64,000 nt of DNA from Adiantum capillus-veneris (GCA_014529385.2 CM043971.1:88615340-88679339), one strand, 5' to 3'. Positions 22,932 to 34,184 are shown, counted from the first letter of the stretch. Program-made: numbers and translations. The notes: generated from the sequence alone by a model not told the origin.

Positions 22932-23257
22932 TCAAAATTGGATCAAATTAAGGGCTTTTTCTGGCCTTTGGAGTGCAGTTTGAAGCCTGCAAAGTGGAGT
23001 TCTCTAGCAAGCTATCCCCTTTGTAACTTTTGCTTGAAAATGGCCATGGTGATGGCAGTGCAAGCCCGTGTACATGTTTTTTGAAGTGCAATCAAGCCAC
23101 AATTTTCCCCCGTGCTGTTGTTTCCCCTTCCCCCCTTCTCTTTCATGGTTCTCCTCGGTGCCGGCTGTGTGGATGTGTGTGCCCGCCCAGACCGACGATG
23201 TTTTGTGTGAGAGAGTGAGATTGAGTGGCTGTGTGCGTGTGTAAGGGTGGAGACAGG

Positions 23258-23338
23258 TGTTGGGATTAGGGTTGCAGAGAAACACACACAGCTTGGAGAA
23301 GAAGAAGGAAGCTCAAGGCACACAATAGAGAGTGTGTT
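23258..23338 (-). repeat. Truncated 3' LTR of the Copia element
   Basis: Matches the first 81 bp (plus-strand order) of the intact LTR with two differences, then joins directly to pol sequence. The junction lies at GAGTGTGTT. Confidence 0.9.
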
Positions 23339-26300
23339 TCAACTTGTAAACCCACTTCGTACCAATGGCCTTTTTGCCAGGAGGCAAATCACATAAAGTC
23401 CACATGTCACTTTCTATAAGTGCATCATATTCTGATTGCATGGCAGCCATCCAATTTTCTGAATTCTGTGCTTCATCAAAGACAGAGGCTCCTCAACATC
23501 ATGTAAGCTAGACACAGCCAAAGCATAACAATCTGATGCATAAGATGCATGGCGAGAGCCTGAACGAGTAGGACTAGACAAAGGTGCATCCAATTTACTG
23601 TCACGCAAAGTGTGCACCAGCCATTTTGGCATACCTCTAGCCTGCTCATTTTCAGCCCTTTCCACATCAAGTACATCATGTACATCTGCATCAGTAATAG
23701 GGTGATCTAAAACATTTTCAGAAACCCCCATAGGCTATACATTTTCCTCATTCGAACTTACATTCATATTTCCACCACTGAAAAGAGGCAACAAAGTGTC
23801 ATAAATGTCCTGTGAGCTTACATTACTGTCTCTAGTACATGACAGCAAGGGCTGAACAGAATCTTCCACAAACACTACATCCCGAGAAACTAGAATACGT
23901 TTTTTTTGCGGATGATACAACCTGTAACCTTTGCTTTCAGCACTATAACCATCAAAAATACATTTGACAGCCTTATCATCCAGTTTTCTGCGCTGCACTT
24001 GTGGCACCAAAGCATATGCCAAATAGCCAAAAACACGCAAGTGCTCAATAGAAGGCTTTCTATCATGCCATGCTTCATATGGAGTAATAGACTGCAAAGC
24101 TTTCGTAGGACACCTGTTAAGAACATAAGTGGCACACATGATGTCCTCAAGCCAAAAAGAATGCGGCAAAGCTTGACTTTTGACCATACATCGTGCCATT
24201 TCCGTCAGTGATCTGTTTTTCCTCTCAGCAACACCATTTTGCTGAGGTGTATAAGGCACTGTACATTGGTGTTTTATCCCACGACTAGCCAAAAATGCAT
24301 TAAATTCATGAGACATATACTCCCCCCCTCGATCGGAACGGAGGGTGTCCATAGTACATTTCGAGACATTTTCAGCCATAGCCAGAAATTGTTTGAAGCA
24401 CATAAAAACTTCAGACTTCGCTTTAAGCGGAAATACCCATGCATGCCTGGAGTAATCATTAATGAAAGTCACGAAGTACAGGTAATTGCCCAAGGACGGA
24501 GTTTGCATGGGCCCACAAACATCACTATGCACAAGCTACAACCTGCATGTGGCCCGAAACTTAGAACGCTGCATCTTACCCAAAATACAGCCTTCACAAA
24601 AATGTTTGACAGGTGCTTCAAGAGGTGGCAAAGAAGCAACCATATCAGATTTCTGCAAACGCAGCAAACTGGCAAAATTTAGATGACCAAAACGTGCATG
24701 CCAAAGTTTTGCATTTGAAATAGCCCTTGAATCTGCAACAGCATTTGCAAAGTTTTGTCATACAAAGTGAGCTTATATAGCCCACGGCACAAAAGGCCAG
24801 ATACAAAAATTTCATCACCAAAACTGAGATCATGAATTGTACATTTGTCATCCACAAATTTGACTACAAGTCCAAGTCTAGCAAGTGCGGATATAGACAA
24901 GAGATTCTTCTTGATCCCAGGTACATAAAGTTGATCAACAAGTGTGAAGGAACTGCCATTAGCAGCAGTGAGCACAATCTTTCTAACTCCCTGAACTGGA
25001 TAAGAGGCGTTTTTGGTACAAGTGACTGAATTCCCATGAGGGACAGGCTCGAGAGAGGTAAACAATTCACGATGTGAGGTAATGTGCTTTGTAGCACCAC
25101 TTTCAAAATACCACACATGTGAATCTGCTGCAATGCATCATGGACAGCAGGATTGTAAGTGCACTCTGCGCTAAAAGCCCATTCTGCATCAACATCAGGA
25201 ACACAGTCTCCTTTCACAAAAGACTTAACAATGGCTGCATTCGTAGTGGAACCATCATTTGCAGTGGAACCACCCTCTTTCTTCTTAGCCTCTTTGGCCT
25301 TCAACTTAGGACACGACTTGATCAAGTGATCATTGGATTTACAATAATGGCAACGCATCTTCTTTTTGCCCTTATCACCAGAATTTCCAGACGAAGTATT
25401 GGCAGCAGAAGCATTAGGAACAGAATTTTTGCCACTCGCAACAGAACCATAAGAAGTGGCTGCATTACTGTTACCACCCTTTCTTTGAGAAGCAATAAAA
25501 GCCTGTTCAACTGCACGCTGCCTAGTCTTGTTTTTTTCTAGAAAGTGACTCTTGCAACAGCAATGTGCATAATGCATCAAACTTGACAACTTCAGGATTT
25601 CCTTGGGTCATCAGTCTCCAAGTACTAGCAAAAGTCTGGTAGGAATCTGGTAAGGCATCAAGAACAGTCTGCACAAGGGAACTGTCTGAAATGACTTCAC
25701 CTGCAGAAATAAGTTGCTCATTGATATCCTTGACACTAGCAAGGAAAGTGTTCATATCATCTTCCTCATGTACTAGCAAAAGTCTGGTAGGAATCTAGTA
25801 AGGCATCAAGAACAGTTTGCACAAGGGAACTGTCTGAAATGACTTCACCTGCAGAAATAAGTTGCTCATTGATATCCTTGACACTAGCAAGGAAAGTGTC
25901 CATATCATCTTCCTCATGCATAATCTTTGACTCCAGCTCTTTACGTAGCAAAGCAATTTTAGCCTCATTGCGGCTTACATAAAGACCTGCTAAAATATCC
26001 CAAGCCTGTTTTGCAGATTTTGTTGAACGGATGTGAGGAACAATGGTGCACTTCACACACAATGCAATCAATGCATGAGCCTGCGCATCCTTAACATCCC
26101 AATGAGCTTGTTCTGCCGTAGGAAAAACAACTCTAATAGCTGCAATCCTTGCAGCAAGACCTGCAACATCCTCAACATCGTCTACATCCTCAGAACCAGG
26201 ACGTACATCAATGCCCTGCACAATGTTCCAGACACCCTTTGACACAAGAACATGTTGCATCATATAAGCCCACATAGGGTAGTTGTCCCCATCCAACCTG

Positions 26301-26350
26301 TCCTTAGCAGCAAACATCTTGAACACATCTGTGTTGTTGTTGTTAGCCAT
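23339..26350 (-). pseudogene. Copia gag-protease-integrase, no RT/RNase H
   Basis: Gag starts at the ATG at 26,350 (MANNNNTDVFKMFAAKDRLD). A zinc knuckle CHYCKSNDHLIKSC follows. The protease active site reads FESGATKHIT, where the family has DSG, so the catalytic Asp is Glu. Integrase keeps HSDVCGP, LRSDRGGEY and NGVAERKNR, so all three catalytic acids are present. The frame then reaches the first RT block around 23,340-23,450 and stops at the deletion. A 149-bp tandem duplication in gag (25,622-25,919) shifts the frame, and another shift lies near 24,530. The element cannot be autonomous. Confidence 0.88.
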
Positions 26351-26708
26351 GGTAAATGCTGCACCTGATGTAAAAACTGCCCAAAAATAGGAGAAACGGA
26401 GCGGGAACAACCTGTGCTATCCTGTGCTATATAGCACAAACCGTAGAAGACTATAAGGCACCTATTACGTAGAAAACGGCACTGACAGAAATTCTGCACA
26501 AAATGACGAAATAGCCTGTGGAGTACTGCCTGTAGTGGAAACGGAGGCCGAAATGAGCCCAAATCAAAATTCTGAGTTGACCAAGCTCTTCGAGCTTACC
26601 GAAAATTTTTGTCGACCTGTGAACGCTCGCCAAAGCTCACTGAAATCGGAGAAAGTGAGAAGGCGTGTGCTGGAGCAGCTGGCGACTAAGCCCGGGAGGA
26701 CGTGACCT

Positions 26709-26720
26709 GCTCTGATACCA
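26709..26720 (-). other. Primer binding site, initiator tRNA-Met
   Basis: On the minus strand the sequence two bases after the LTR is TGGTATCAGAGC, the standard plant Copia primer site complementary to initiator tRNA-Met. This fixes the direction of the element. Confidence 0.9.
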
Positions 26721-26722
26721 AT

Positions 26723-26949
26723 TGTTGGAATTAGGGTTGCAGAGAAACACACACAGCTTGGAGAAGACGAAGGAAGCTCAAGGCACACAATAGAGAGTGT
26801 GTTACTTAGTGTGCAATGGAAAGATTGATAGCCCTAGAGTGATGGGCGTATATACAATGCACGGGGGAAAAAACCTCCTAAAGAGGGAAAAAATGCCTCG
26901 GCGGCCCTAGTGTGTTCACACACATCACTACCACATGTATATGGTAACA
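26723..26949 (-). repeat. 5' LTR of the Copia element
   Basis: A 227-bp LTR with TG...CA ends. A related 226-bp LTR lies at 63,542-63,767 in the same orientation. Confidence 0.92.
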
Positions 26950-27224
26950 ACAGGCAGTGGTAGCAGGTGTATCTTGTGTGGTGGTTTGTGGAGTGTGTGA
27001 GCAGTGGAAATCGAGCAGGCGGTGGTCTGCTAGTGTAAAGTGTTTCTTTGAAGGTGTTTTTTGAGAGGATAGGGGTGCTGTGAATACCCTGAGCTAGAGA
27101 GGCCCTTGTGTTTGTGCCGGGCGTGTTCCCCCATTCCCCCTCTCCATCTTCTGGTGCCCCCACTAACAAGCAGACTGATTGCTCCCAATTAATCGAAAAG
27201 AAGCAGTTTTTCGCGTTGGAAGTC

Positions 27225-27987
27225 ATGGTAGCTAGAAGCTATGGACCGATTTTCACAGACAAAGAGAGCCCTGACGAGTGGATGTCGGCTTTTGAGCTGT
27301 ATATGCTACTGTTGCGTATGCTGAACGAGGATAGAAAAATGCAGAATTTTCCTTTGGTGATGCGTGGTAGAGCTAAAGCATGGTACAAAGCGTTAGAAGG
27401 TGAGCCAAAGCAAGCATGGCCGGCTCTACGGGTGAGGTTTCTTCACGACTTTTGCAAGGATACTTCCCCAGTCGAGATGGATGCAAAGCTGAAGGCGCTT
27501 AAGCAAGATGTAAGTGAAGAATTCAATCTAATTTTGGGTCATTTTGAAGAGTGTTGGGCAGAGCTAGCGGTAGCCATGCAATTGGCTAATGGAGATTACT
27601 TCAAGCTGGATAAGTTCATGGCGTGTCTGCATCCCAAAGTGAGAGAAAATGTCAATTTCGAGAGTCCAGAGAATTACAATGGTGCGGTAGCCATTGCACA
27701 GTCGAAGAGTAGAAAGATAAAGAAGAAGATAGAGTAGGGTGTGTGAGGCTACGAGACGATGGCCCATGTTCAACCGCAAAGTTCGAGAGAGGCTATGCAT
27801 GAAGAAAATCATGGAAACTGAGGTGTAGCTGTTGTGCCACAAAATTGGGTGCACACGGTGCAAGATTTGTCTGAGCAAATGCAGGAGTTGCGGCTCAGTG
27901 TGATGGATAGAGGACAACCAAGAGGAGCAAGGGGCGGGGCAAGGCCACTGCCTGGTAGGTGTTACAATTGCGGAGAAGAAGGGCACT
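27225..27987 (+). pseudogene. Outer Ty3 element gag, 5' part
   Basis: The frame from the ATG at 27,225 to 27,737 is a Retrotrans_gag domain (DEWMSAFELYMLLL, then RGRAKAWYKALEG). A stop and a shift follow, and the same protein resumes to the knuckle CYNCGEEGH at 27,961-27,986. There it is cut by the 18.65-kb element and continues at 46,640 (ARDC). The gag of this lineage precedes a protease in the same transcript. Dead through nonsense changes and the insertion. Confidence 0.85.
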
Positions 27988-28019
27988 CATTAGGAGAAAG
28001 TTGGACTCACTTTTGGGCC
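27988..28019 (+). repeat. Left terminal inverted repeat
   Basis: Reverse complement of 46,608-46,639 with 31 of 32 positions equal (the difference is at 28,000). Outside it, both flanks also carry a short GAGAGAGA tract a little further in. Confidence 0.9.
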
Positions 28020-28259
28020 TTTCAGTTCTAGAGAGAGAGTGGCGCTCGACCAATGAGGAAGAGGCTAACGCTACGTTGAAAATCGACATTTTGGAGTCAA
28101 GCTCTTTTGAAAAAAAGGGAGGCAATATTACTTTGTTCATCCAATTGCACAATTTCACACTTTCAAGGCATAAATGCCGTAAGTCGTACTAACTCTGTAC
28201 CGAGGAATTTCAGAACTTTCATTGAAGACTCTATCTAGTATCTTTGTTCCTGCCCAAAT

Positions 28260-29549
28260 ATGACTTTGAGTAGCTCTACTTCCCTCTCAAAACTTCTTCC
28301 CTTTTTCATATTTGCGCTAACCTTTCTATGTATTCTACTGCACACCATGACTACTTCTCAAAGGCCTAGTACTACCATTGACTTTGTTAACATTTTTAAC
28401 AGTTATACTACAGACAATCAAGCATGGATACCATCTCGAATAACTATCAGAAGTTGGGTTCTACTGCAAACTAGGAGGAGGAAGAGGAGGCAACGCAATG
28501 ATTTCTTGGAGGCTTTCAAGGGACAAGTTAAAGAGTTTAAAGTGTGTGCACAAAGCAAGCGGGTGAAAGAGGTCCTCATACAACATGCTTTCCAGCATGC
28601 AGACTTAAGGTTGCAAACATCTCCTCCAAGTTTTCCAAGGCATCGACCCAACTGTAAGTTATTTTGAGCATCCCGCTTAGTGCATTATTATATTCTAAGG
28701 TTAAGTGGTGGATATCATCTTTGGTATGTTTCAGATATTTATCCATCAAATAGGACAGATTGGCAACCAGTTGAGAGCATAGTTGAGATTTTTGATGCTT
28801 TCCATGCATTTATTGGTGAGCAAATGTACCGAGGAAGACAACACAAGGAACTTGCACATAATGGAATTTTCTTCTATGATATGTCATATGTGGAACCGAG
28901 AACTTCCATTGGTTGGGGTCGTGTAGCTCTTTTGTCACTTCCATCCTTTGACAACAAGGATTGGTCCTTGCCAGCTTTGCAAACTAGTGAAAGCTTTAGG
29001 GATAAGTTGTTTCAGGATATACAAAAGTCCCTCAAGTATTCAATTGCCACAAAAATAGTTCAGCTCGCACTATTTATGCCTCTTGAAGTGTTTGTAGATT
29101 TTTTCTTCGATGAGCAAATAAGAACTACCGCAACAATGTTCATTTGCAAGTCTGAGAGCTGTTTGGACTTTTTAGATGATAATTGGGATAGGAAACAATC
29201 ACAGAGCAAAATCTATATTTTGCAAAAGAAGTCCATAATTTGCAAGTTCATTATAAGCTCTCAAAATTTCTTAGTGTCATTTTACTATATTAGATATCAT
29301 CTCCTTAGTGGGCAGCTTATTCCACTCGGCCAAGATACAGAGAATGGCCTCGAGAACAAACCTTTATCAATGGAGCTCTACTTTCAAGACAACCTACTTA
29401 TTGTGATGGAGACAATGTCAAGCACAACTCTTGCACAACTCAGGGTAGATCTTACATGTGAAGAACTTCCACTTTTGTCGGAATTTTATGCATTCAGTCT
29501 CAACAATAGAAAGGTGCTTACTAAATCGATGAATTTTGATTGTCTTTAA
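28260..29549 (+). CDS. Unknown two-exon gene of the inverted-repeat element
   Basis: Exon 1 runs from the ATG at 28,260 to 28,653, followed by a consensus donor (ACT|GTAAGT). The intron is 81 bp and ends TATGTTTCAG. Exon 2 starts at 28,735 and stays open to the stop at 29,547. Joining keeps the frame and gives about 402 aa. Near the start is a hydrophobic stretch (LLPFFIFALTFLCILLHTM, residues about 12-30) that could be a membrane anchor or signal; if translation begins at the Met at its end, it is absent. A basic patch TRRRKRRQR follows. I recognise no domain. Matching splice sites and a long open exon 2 argue that it is a real gene. Confidence 0.6.
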
Positions 29550-29852
29550 TACATTAAGACAGAATCTTCTTTTCAGATTCCAAGACGCAAGGAGAAAACA
29601 ACATTGTGCAAGGAGTCACTCACAAATACAATTCACTTAATTGCTTCCACCGGAAGCTAGGTCACATACCTTGTGCACGCAAAGGGTTTTGATGCCATCC
29701 AAACCATGATGTACTCTTCAAAATGTATAATGCAGAGACATTTTGTGGTGGTCAAACAATGTTTTAAAAATGTACATTTTCATTGTCTCAAAACTTTACA
29801 TATTGTGTTGTTTCTGTCAAGATTTATACAAGTAAATTTCTCCCTTTCCCTG

Positions 29853-32388
29853 CTACTGTCCTCTCCCCCGGTTTGTGCCACTCGTCCCCTGTCCTCTCCC
29901 CCGGTTGCTGCCACTCGTCCCTTGCCCACTGCTCCGGTTGCTCCCCTGTCCTCTACTCCGGTTGGTGCTACTTCTGCCTCTAGGGACGCTGGTCTCGGGC
30001 ATCCTTTTGCGTCCCTCAAAATCATGGGCCTCTTCCATGGCTTCCCATGCATCTTGCACCTGTGAAGATTCCTTCTGTTCTTGCTCTTGTCATCAACATG
30101 TAGCCCATTCCTCTACTTCTGTGGAATCCGCATAATATTGATTTATTGTTTCTTGCATATTTCAAACGTCTTCTTGAGTCTGATTGTAGCGGTGCATCAT
30201 TTCGTTAACGCGAGCCTGTTCGAACTCCTCAGCTCTCACCCCTTCCTCTCTTGTGCGTCTGTTTATCGAGATTATAATATGTTGGATGGCCATTACAGAA
30301 AAATGTTGCACATCGTTGAGGGTATAGTTATGTAATTGAAGTTCCCGTAGAAGCGTGATACAAACTTTTGTTGCTTCATACAAACATTGCAGCAAACAAT
30401 GAAACATCACGATTACTTACGTTTGGTACATCCATAATTTGACTGAGGAGCAACAGGGCATTCAAACAGGTTTGCCAGCCACAGCTATAGTCATCAATCT
30501 GCATGGGCACGATTACCCGTTCGTGCCAGATGGTATTTCCCAGATCATTTTCTAACAAAACATGCTCTACACAGCATACAAGTTTTTTCGCGGCACTACA
30601 TACATAACCACTTGAGTCAGCAACACATTACAAAGAGACACTACTTCCAAATGTACCCAGATGGGCCTTACGTTTTTACACGACCGTGAAACGCCCTGCT
30701 TTGCCCGGAGTTTGCGTAGTAAACAATCTTAGCTTCCATGTCAAATAACATCAGACTCCAATGATCACTACAAAGACACTATCAAAGATGAGGAGAAAGA
30801 TTCAAGGCAAGAAAAAACTCACGATTGATTGTATGTAGTGACCAGAAAGCGTGATAGATCAAAGTTGACTCTTCTAAACCAGTTCATCAGACTCAGAAAG
30901 GAAACGAAGTTGTTCTGCAGCAAAGGCGATATCAACGGATCTATTACGTATACTTTGTTTTGAACCTCAGGGGGCAGAAGCGAGACAACATGCCTAACAT
31001 GAATCAATGGCAGAGATTAGACTTAAGGTATTTCAGCGGGCTGTCATCACTGACACAAACCCATGAGTCAATACCGAGCAAGTGGGACAACTATCAAATT
31101 CCATAAGCCACTGACTCGCTTGGTATTGACCCATGACTTAATGATAGTGAGCCATTTAATGAATCAAGCGTGACTTATAAAGAAAAACTTGACGATTGCC
31201 GCAAAGACATGGGTCAATACAGAGCGAGTAGTACCACTATCTGATTCCATAAGCCACTGTCTCGCTTGATATTGACCCATGTCTCGGTAGAGACCCATTT
31301 AATGAACCAACCGTGACTTTTAAAGAGCATGAGAATTACCACAAGCAATGTTGACGACCTCATTCGTTACGTTGGAGTTGGTGAAACTGCGCATGCACAG
31401 GAAGTCTTGTTGATCTAGGTTGAAAATGCACGCCTCCTCTGACCTTCCAGGCAACAGTATCTGTGCATGCAGAGGTGCTGCACTGAGAAGAACTTGCAAC
31501 TCCTCTTGGTTATCTTTGTTGATTTGCTCTAAAATAATTGGCTCATCTGATACGTTAGATGGACCTTGTGATGCAGAGCCTTGCCCTTGCCTTTTTTGAG
31601 CTGGCTGCCTCAGGCTCCTCCCTAACAGCCATAGGGTCCTCCCTAACAGGCACAGGCTCCGGATCATTTTCCTTCAATATTGGTTCCTCCATCAATGTCT
31701 CAGGGTCCACCCTGGCCTGCTCTTGCCCCTCATCAGCCCTTACTGATTGCGGATCCTCCATGACTTGCTCATTTTGGTGTCTAGCTGGCTCCTCGATAAC
31801 TGTCTCTGTTTCTTCCATGACTGCCTCGGGGTCCACTCTGGCTTGCTCATGCCCCTCTGCGGCTATCTCATCCTGCCCATCTGTGTCGTTTCTCTCGACC
31901 CGTGATCGGGTCCTTCTGCCATTTGTTTCAGCCCTAGACGGCTCTGTCTGCCGTGCACGAGGATGGAGAGGGGGGATGTTGAGAATATCCATGGTTCTAC
32001 TATCTCGGATAGGCACTGGCTGAAGCAGCCCATTGTAGCGGAAACGCAGCCTCCAAAGAATATCAAAATCCCGCGGCATGATAGTAACACGGTGTGCATG
32101 GGCAGCCATGATATATCCATTGCTGAAGAATTCAACGAGGTAGTCTTCTGCAATTTCTTGAAGGCAGAGTAGTGCACTTCTGGCCCATCGGATGCCGACC
32201 CTCCACTGCTTGAAAATCTCTCGCACTACTCGTTGGAAAGGGAGACGTGGAATAGCAGGTTGAACGTGTCGTTCTATCCTGCGCAGCTCTTGCAATACAC
32301 CTCTGTGCACCTCATATTGGCATCTTCTTGCTTGAGCATTCAAAGATTCACCTGTTGCCCTCCTAGCCGTGGCCTTTACACGAGGCAT
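29853..32388 (-). CDS. Histone H3-like domain joined to Ulp1-type protease (multi-exon)
   Basis: Exon 1 (32,388 to about 31,340) starts MPRVKATARRATGES, parallel to the H3 tail, then a full H3 fold (residues about 32-118: LPFQRVVREI, LQEIAEDYLVEFF, HAHRVTIMPRD). An acidic repeat region (EQARVDPE...MEE) follows, then a Ulp1-like start (FNLDQQDFLCMRSF, TNEVVN). Exon 2 is 30,823-30,993 (KVYVIDPLIS) and a further exon is 30,421-30,566 with PMQIDDYSCGWQTCL, the Q...(D)CG active-site block of C48 peptidases. Donors GTGAGT and GTAAGT are consensus. Open sequence continues to 29,853 with a Gly/Arg-rich tail. One base too many in a run of six T (31,592-31,597) shifts the frame between H3 and protease parts, and the exon 1-2 phase does not fit cleanly, so the gene may be damaged or differently spliced. 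Histone plus SUMO/ubiquitin-like protease in one gene is new to me. Confidence 0.7.
29855..29975. repeat. Short GC-rich minisatellite
   Basis: Four to five copies of a roughly 27-bp unit CTGTCCTCTCCCCCGGTT. On the minus strand it reads as glycine/arginine-rich repeats (SNRGRGQGTSG) in frame with the last open piece of the H3-Ulp1 gene. Confidence 0.7.
31059..31330. repeat. Palindromic repeat cluster 1 (inside an intron)
   Basis: Two tandem copies of about 145 bp. Each has GGGTCAATAC(C)GAGC on the left and CTCGCTTG(G)TATTGACCC on the right, able to pair. The cluster fills the 346-bp intron between the first two exons of the H3-Ulp1 gene. Confidence 0.8.
32035..32298 (-). other. Histone H3 fold domain
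   Basis: Over the alpha-N to alpha-3 region the spacing equals canonical H3: from REI to LQE(I/A) there are the same number of residues, so there is no loop-1 insertion of the kind typical of centromeric H3. K at position 4 of the processed tail and the AR-x2-TG block are kept; the K9 position is R and most other tail lysines are lost. Confidence 0.85.
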
Positions 32389-32454
32389 CTCTACAAATAG
32401 CATAACACAAAAAGACAATTCATTTGTCAGCACAAGGGACTTAAGATTTCAGAA

Positions 32455-33180
32455 AAGGTCAGTACCAAGTGCATCGGATAGAGTTTGCCTTCCCTTATTC
32501 TCTTGGTACTGACCTCAGAAAAGTATAATAGCAGACATCACTTATATTTTCTGAGGTCGGTACCAAGCAAACAGGTGCATCGGAAAGAGTCTGCCTTCCC
32601 TTATTCGCTCGGTACTGACCTCAGAAAATAGTAATAGTAGCAGACATCACTTATATTTTCTGAGGTCAGTACCAAGCAAGCATGTGCATCAAAAAGAGTT
32701 TGCCTTCCCTTATTCGCTCGGTAGTGACCTCAGAAAATAGTAATAGCAGACATCACTTATATTTTCTAAGGTCAGTACCAAGCGAACAGGTGCATCGGAA
32801 AGAGTTTGCCTTCCCTTATTTGCTTGGTGGTGACCTCAAAAAAGTATAATAGCAGACATCACTAATATTTTCTGAGGTCAGTACCAAGCAAGCAGGTGCA
32901 TCGGAAAGAGTTTGCCTTCCCTTATTTGGTCGGTAGTGACCTCAGAAAATAGTAATAGCAGATATCACTTATATTTTCTGAGGTCAGTACTAAGCGAACA
33001 GGTGCATCAGAAAGAATTTTCCTTCCTTTATTCGCTCGGTACTGACCTCAGAAAATAGTAATAGCAGACATCACTTATATTTTCTAAGGTCAGTACCAAG
33101 CGAACAGGTGCATCGGAAAGAGTTTGCCTTCCCTTATTCGCTTGGTAGTGACCTTAGAAAAGTGTAATAGCAAGCGAACA
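32455..33180. repeat. Palindromic repeat cluster 2, seven copies
   Basis: The landmark GGTA(C/G)TGACC occurs at about 32,505, 32,611, 32,720, 32,826, 32,932, 33,037 and 33,145, a period of 105-109 bp. Each unit holds GGTCAGTACCAAGCGAA and, about 30 bp on, TTCGCTTGGTACTGACC, a 17-bp inverted pair. It lies upstream of the divergent H3-Ulp1 (-) and coiled-coil (+) genes, where a shared promoter would be. Confidence 0.88.
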
Positions 33181-33474
33181 TGTTTGCATCCCCTGCAACA
33201 AAATATTAATGTGAAGGAGATGTTTAAGTCCATGCGGTCCTAACTGTCATGTCGTTCCCTCCCATCACCTCCCCTAATCTAGGGGGGGTGGTACCATTGC
33301 TTCTCCCTCCCACATCTACCTCTCATGAAACCGCATGGCGATACCACCCCTCACAGACCACTCATCAGCTAGAACCCAAGATCTGCTTTTCAGGCATGTC
33401 CATCTAGTCTATTTAACTAGCAGTTTTTTCAAAACCTCCCTCAAGGTTTTGCAGAGCAACTATAGGAAGCTTAG

Positions 33475-33958
33475 GATAGTGGTGATGCCTTTCCAAGGTA
33501 TACTCCTGCAGCGCCAGCAAGATCACATCCGGGCCCTCCTCATGAGGTCCCCCCTTGGCCGTCGCCCGATGTTACCCTTAGCGTTCTCGACTGCACAGCC
33601 CGGGAGTGGCTGCTGTCAACACGGGAGTCAATCCTCGAGGTAAGCCGCTGGTAATTCTTTCCTATCTGCTCCCAATTTCCAAGCTCCTAGTTTGAAGAGC
33701 TTATTTGCTAAATGCTCTGTGTAGGATGCTAGCCTGAAGCTGGAACAAATGCTGATCATCAAGCATAGAGTCTCAATCCTCAAAGATTCTCTGGAAGCAA
33801 GAAGGCATGAAGACTTGCAGCGATTGCTTGCCGAGAATGGCTCTCTAGAAGCTATTTATAATTGGCTACAGGAGATGAAGAATGAAGTGCTTGAGCTAGC
33901 CAATAAATATGAGGAAGCCATTAACTTTGCCAACAGGCTTCACGAAGAGATAGTCTAG
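33475..33958 (+). CDS. Coiled-coil protein, last two exons
   Basis: An exon (33,475-33,639) opens after AAGCTTAG and closes at CTCGAG|GTAAGC; the intron is 85 bp and ends CTCTGTGTAG; the last exon (33,725-33,958) ends in TAG. Phase is zero at both junctions, giving 55 plus 77 residues. The second exon is a strongly charged helix (VSILKDSLEARRHEDLQRLL, then EVLELANKYEEAINFANRL) likely to form a coiled coil. Earlier exons probably lie in 33,220-33,475 but I could not place them. No family recognised. Confidence 0.55.
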
Positions 33959-34184
33959 CTGTGAAGGAAAAGGACTACATGGTTATTGCGAACCCTAAAC
34001 CCCCGGAAATTAGTAGGCCACTTTTTGTAAAGTCTGAAACTTGGCCTTTGCGCCTGTCCCTAGTGTTTTCTAACTCAAAACCCCCTACATGGGTGTTAAG
34101 TTGTAATTTTGCTTCTCCCTTATAAATTCAAAACGCGTATTTGGTAAAAAAAACCCTAAAGCCGTAACAAACAGGGTTTAGCTT

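Larger units (their letters stand above)
23258..26949 (-). mobile_element. Deleted Ty1/copia element inserted in the 5' LTR
   Basis: The element begins TGTTGG and ends TAACA, and is flanked on both sides by the 5-bp direct repeat ACAGG (23,253-23,257 and 26,950-26,954). The uninterrupted LTR at 56,700-56,730 shows ACAGG once, confirming the insertion. Reading leftward it has an intact 227-bp 5' LTR, primer site, gag, protease, integrase and the first residues of RT. The rest of pol and most of the 3' LTR are gone. Confidence 0.93.
21145..27146 (+). repeat. 5' LTR of the outer Ty3 element (interrupted)
   Basis: Matches 54,565-56,904 over its whole length once the Copia insertion and its duplicated ACAGG are removed, leaving about 2.3 kb. 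It contains a 17-base C tract at 22,787-22,803 and a TATA box. The next bases (TCTTCTGGTGCCCCCAC) hold the likely primer site, with the tRNA not identified. Long open frames on its minus strand are purine/pyrimidine-bias artefacts. Confidence 0.88.

Noticed and set aside
32035-32388. Centromeric H3 (CENH3)
   Set aside because: Loop 1 has canonical length and the tail start resembles ordinary H3. Divergence alone is not evidence of a centromere role.
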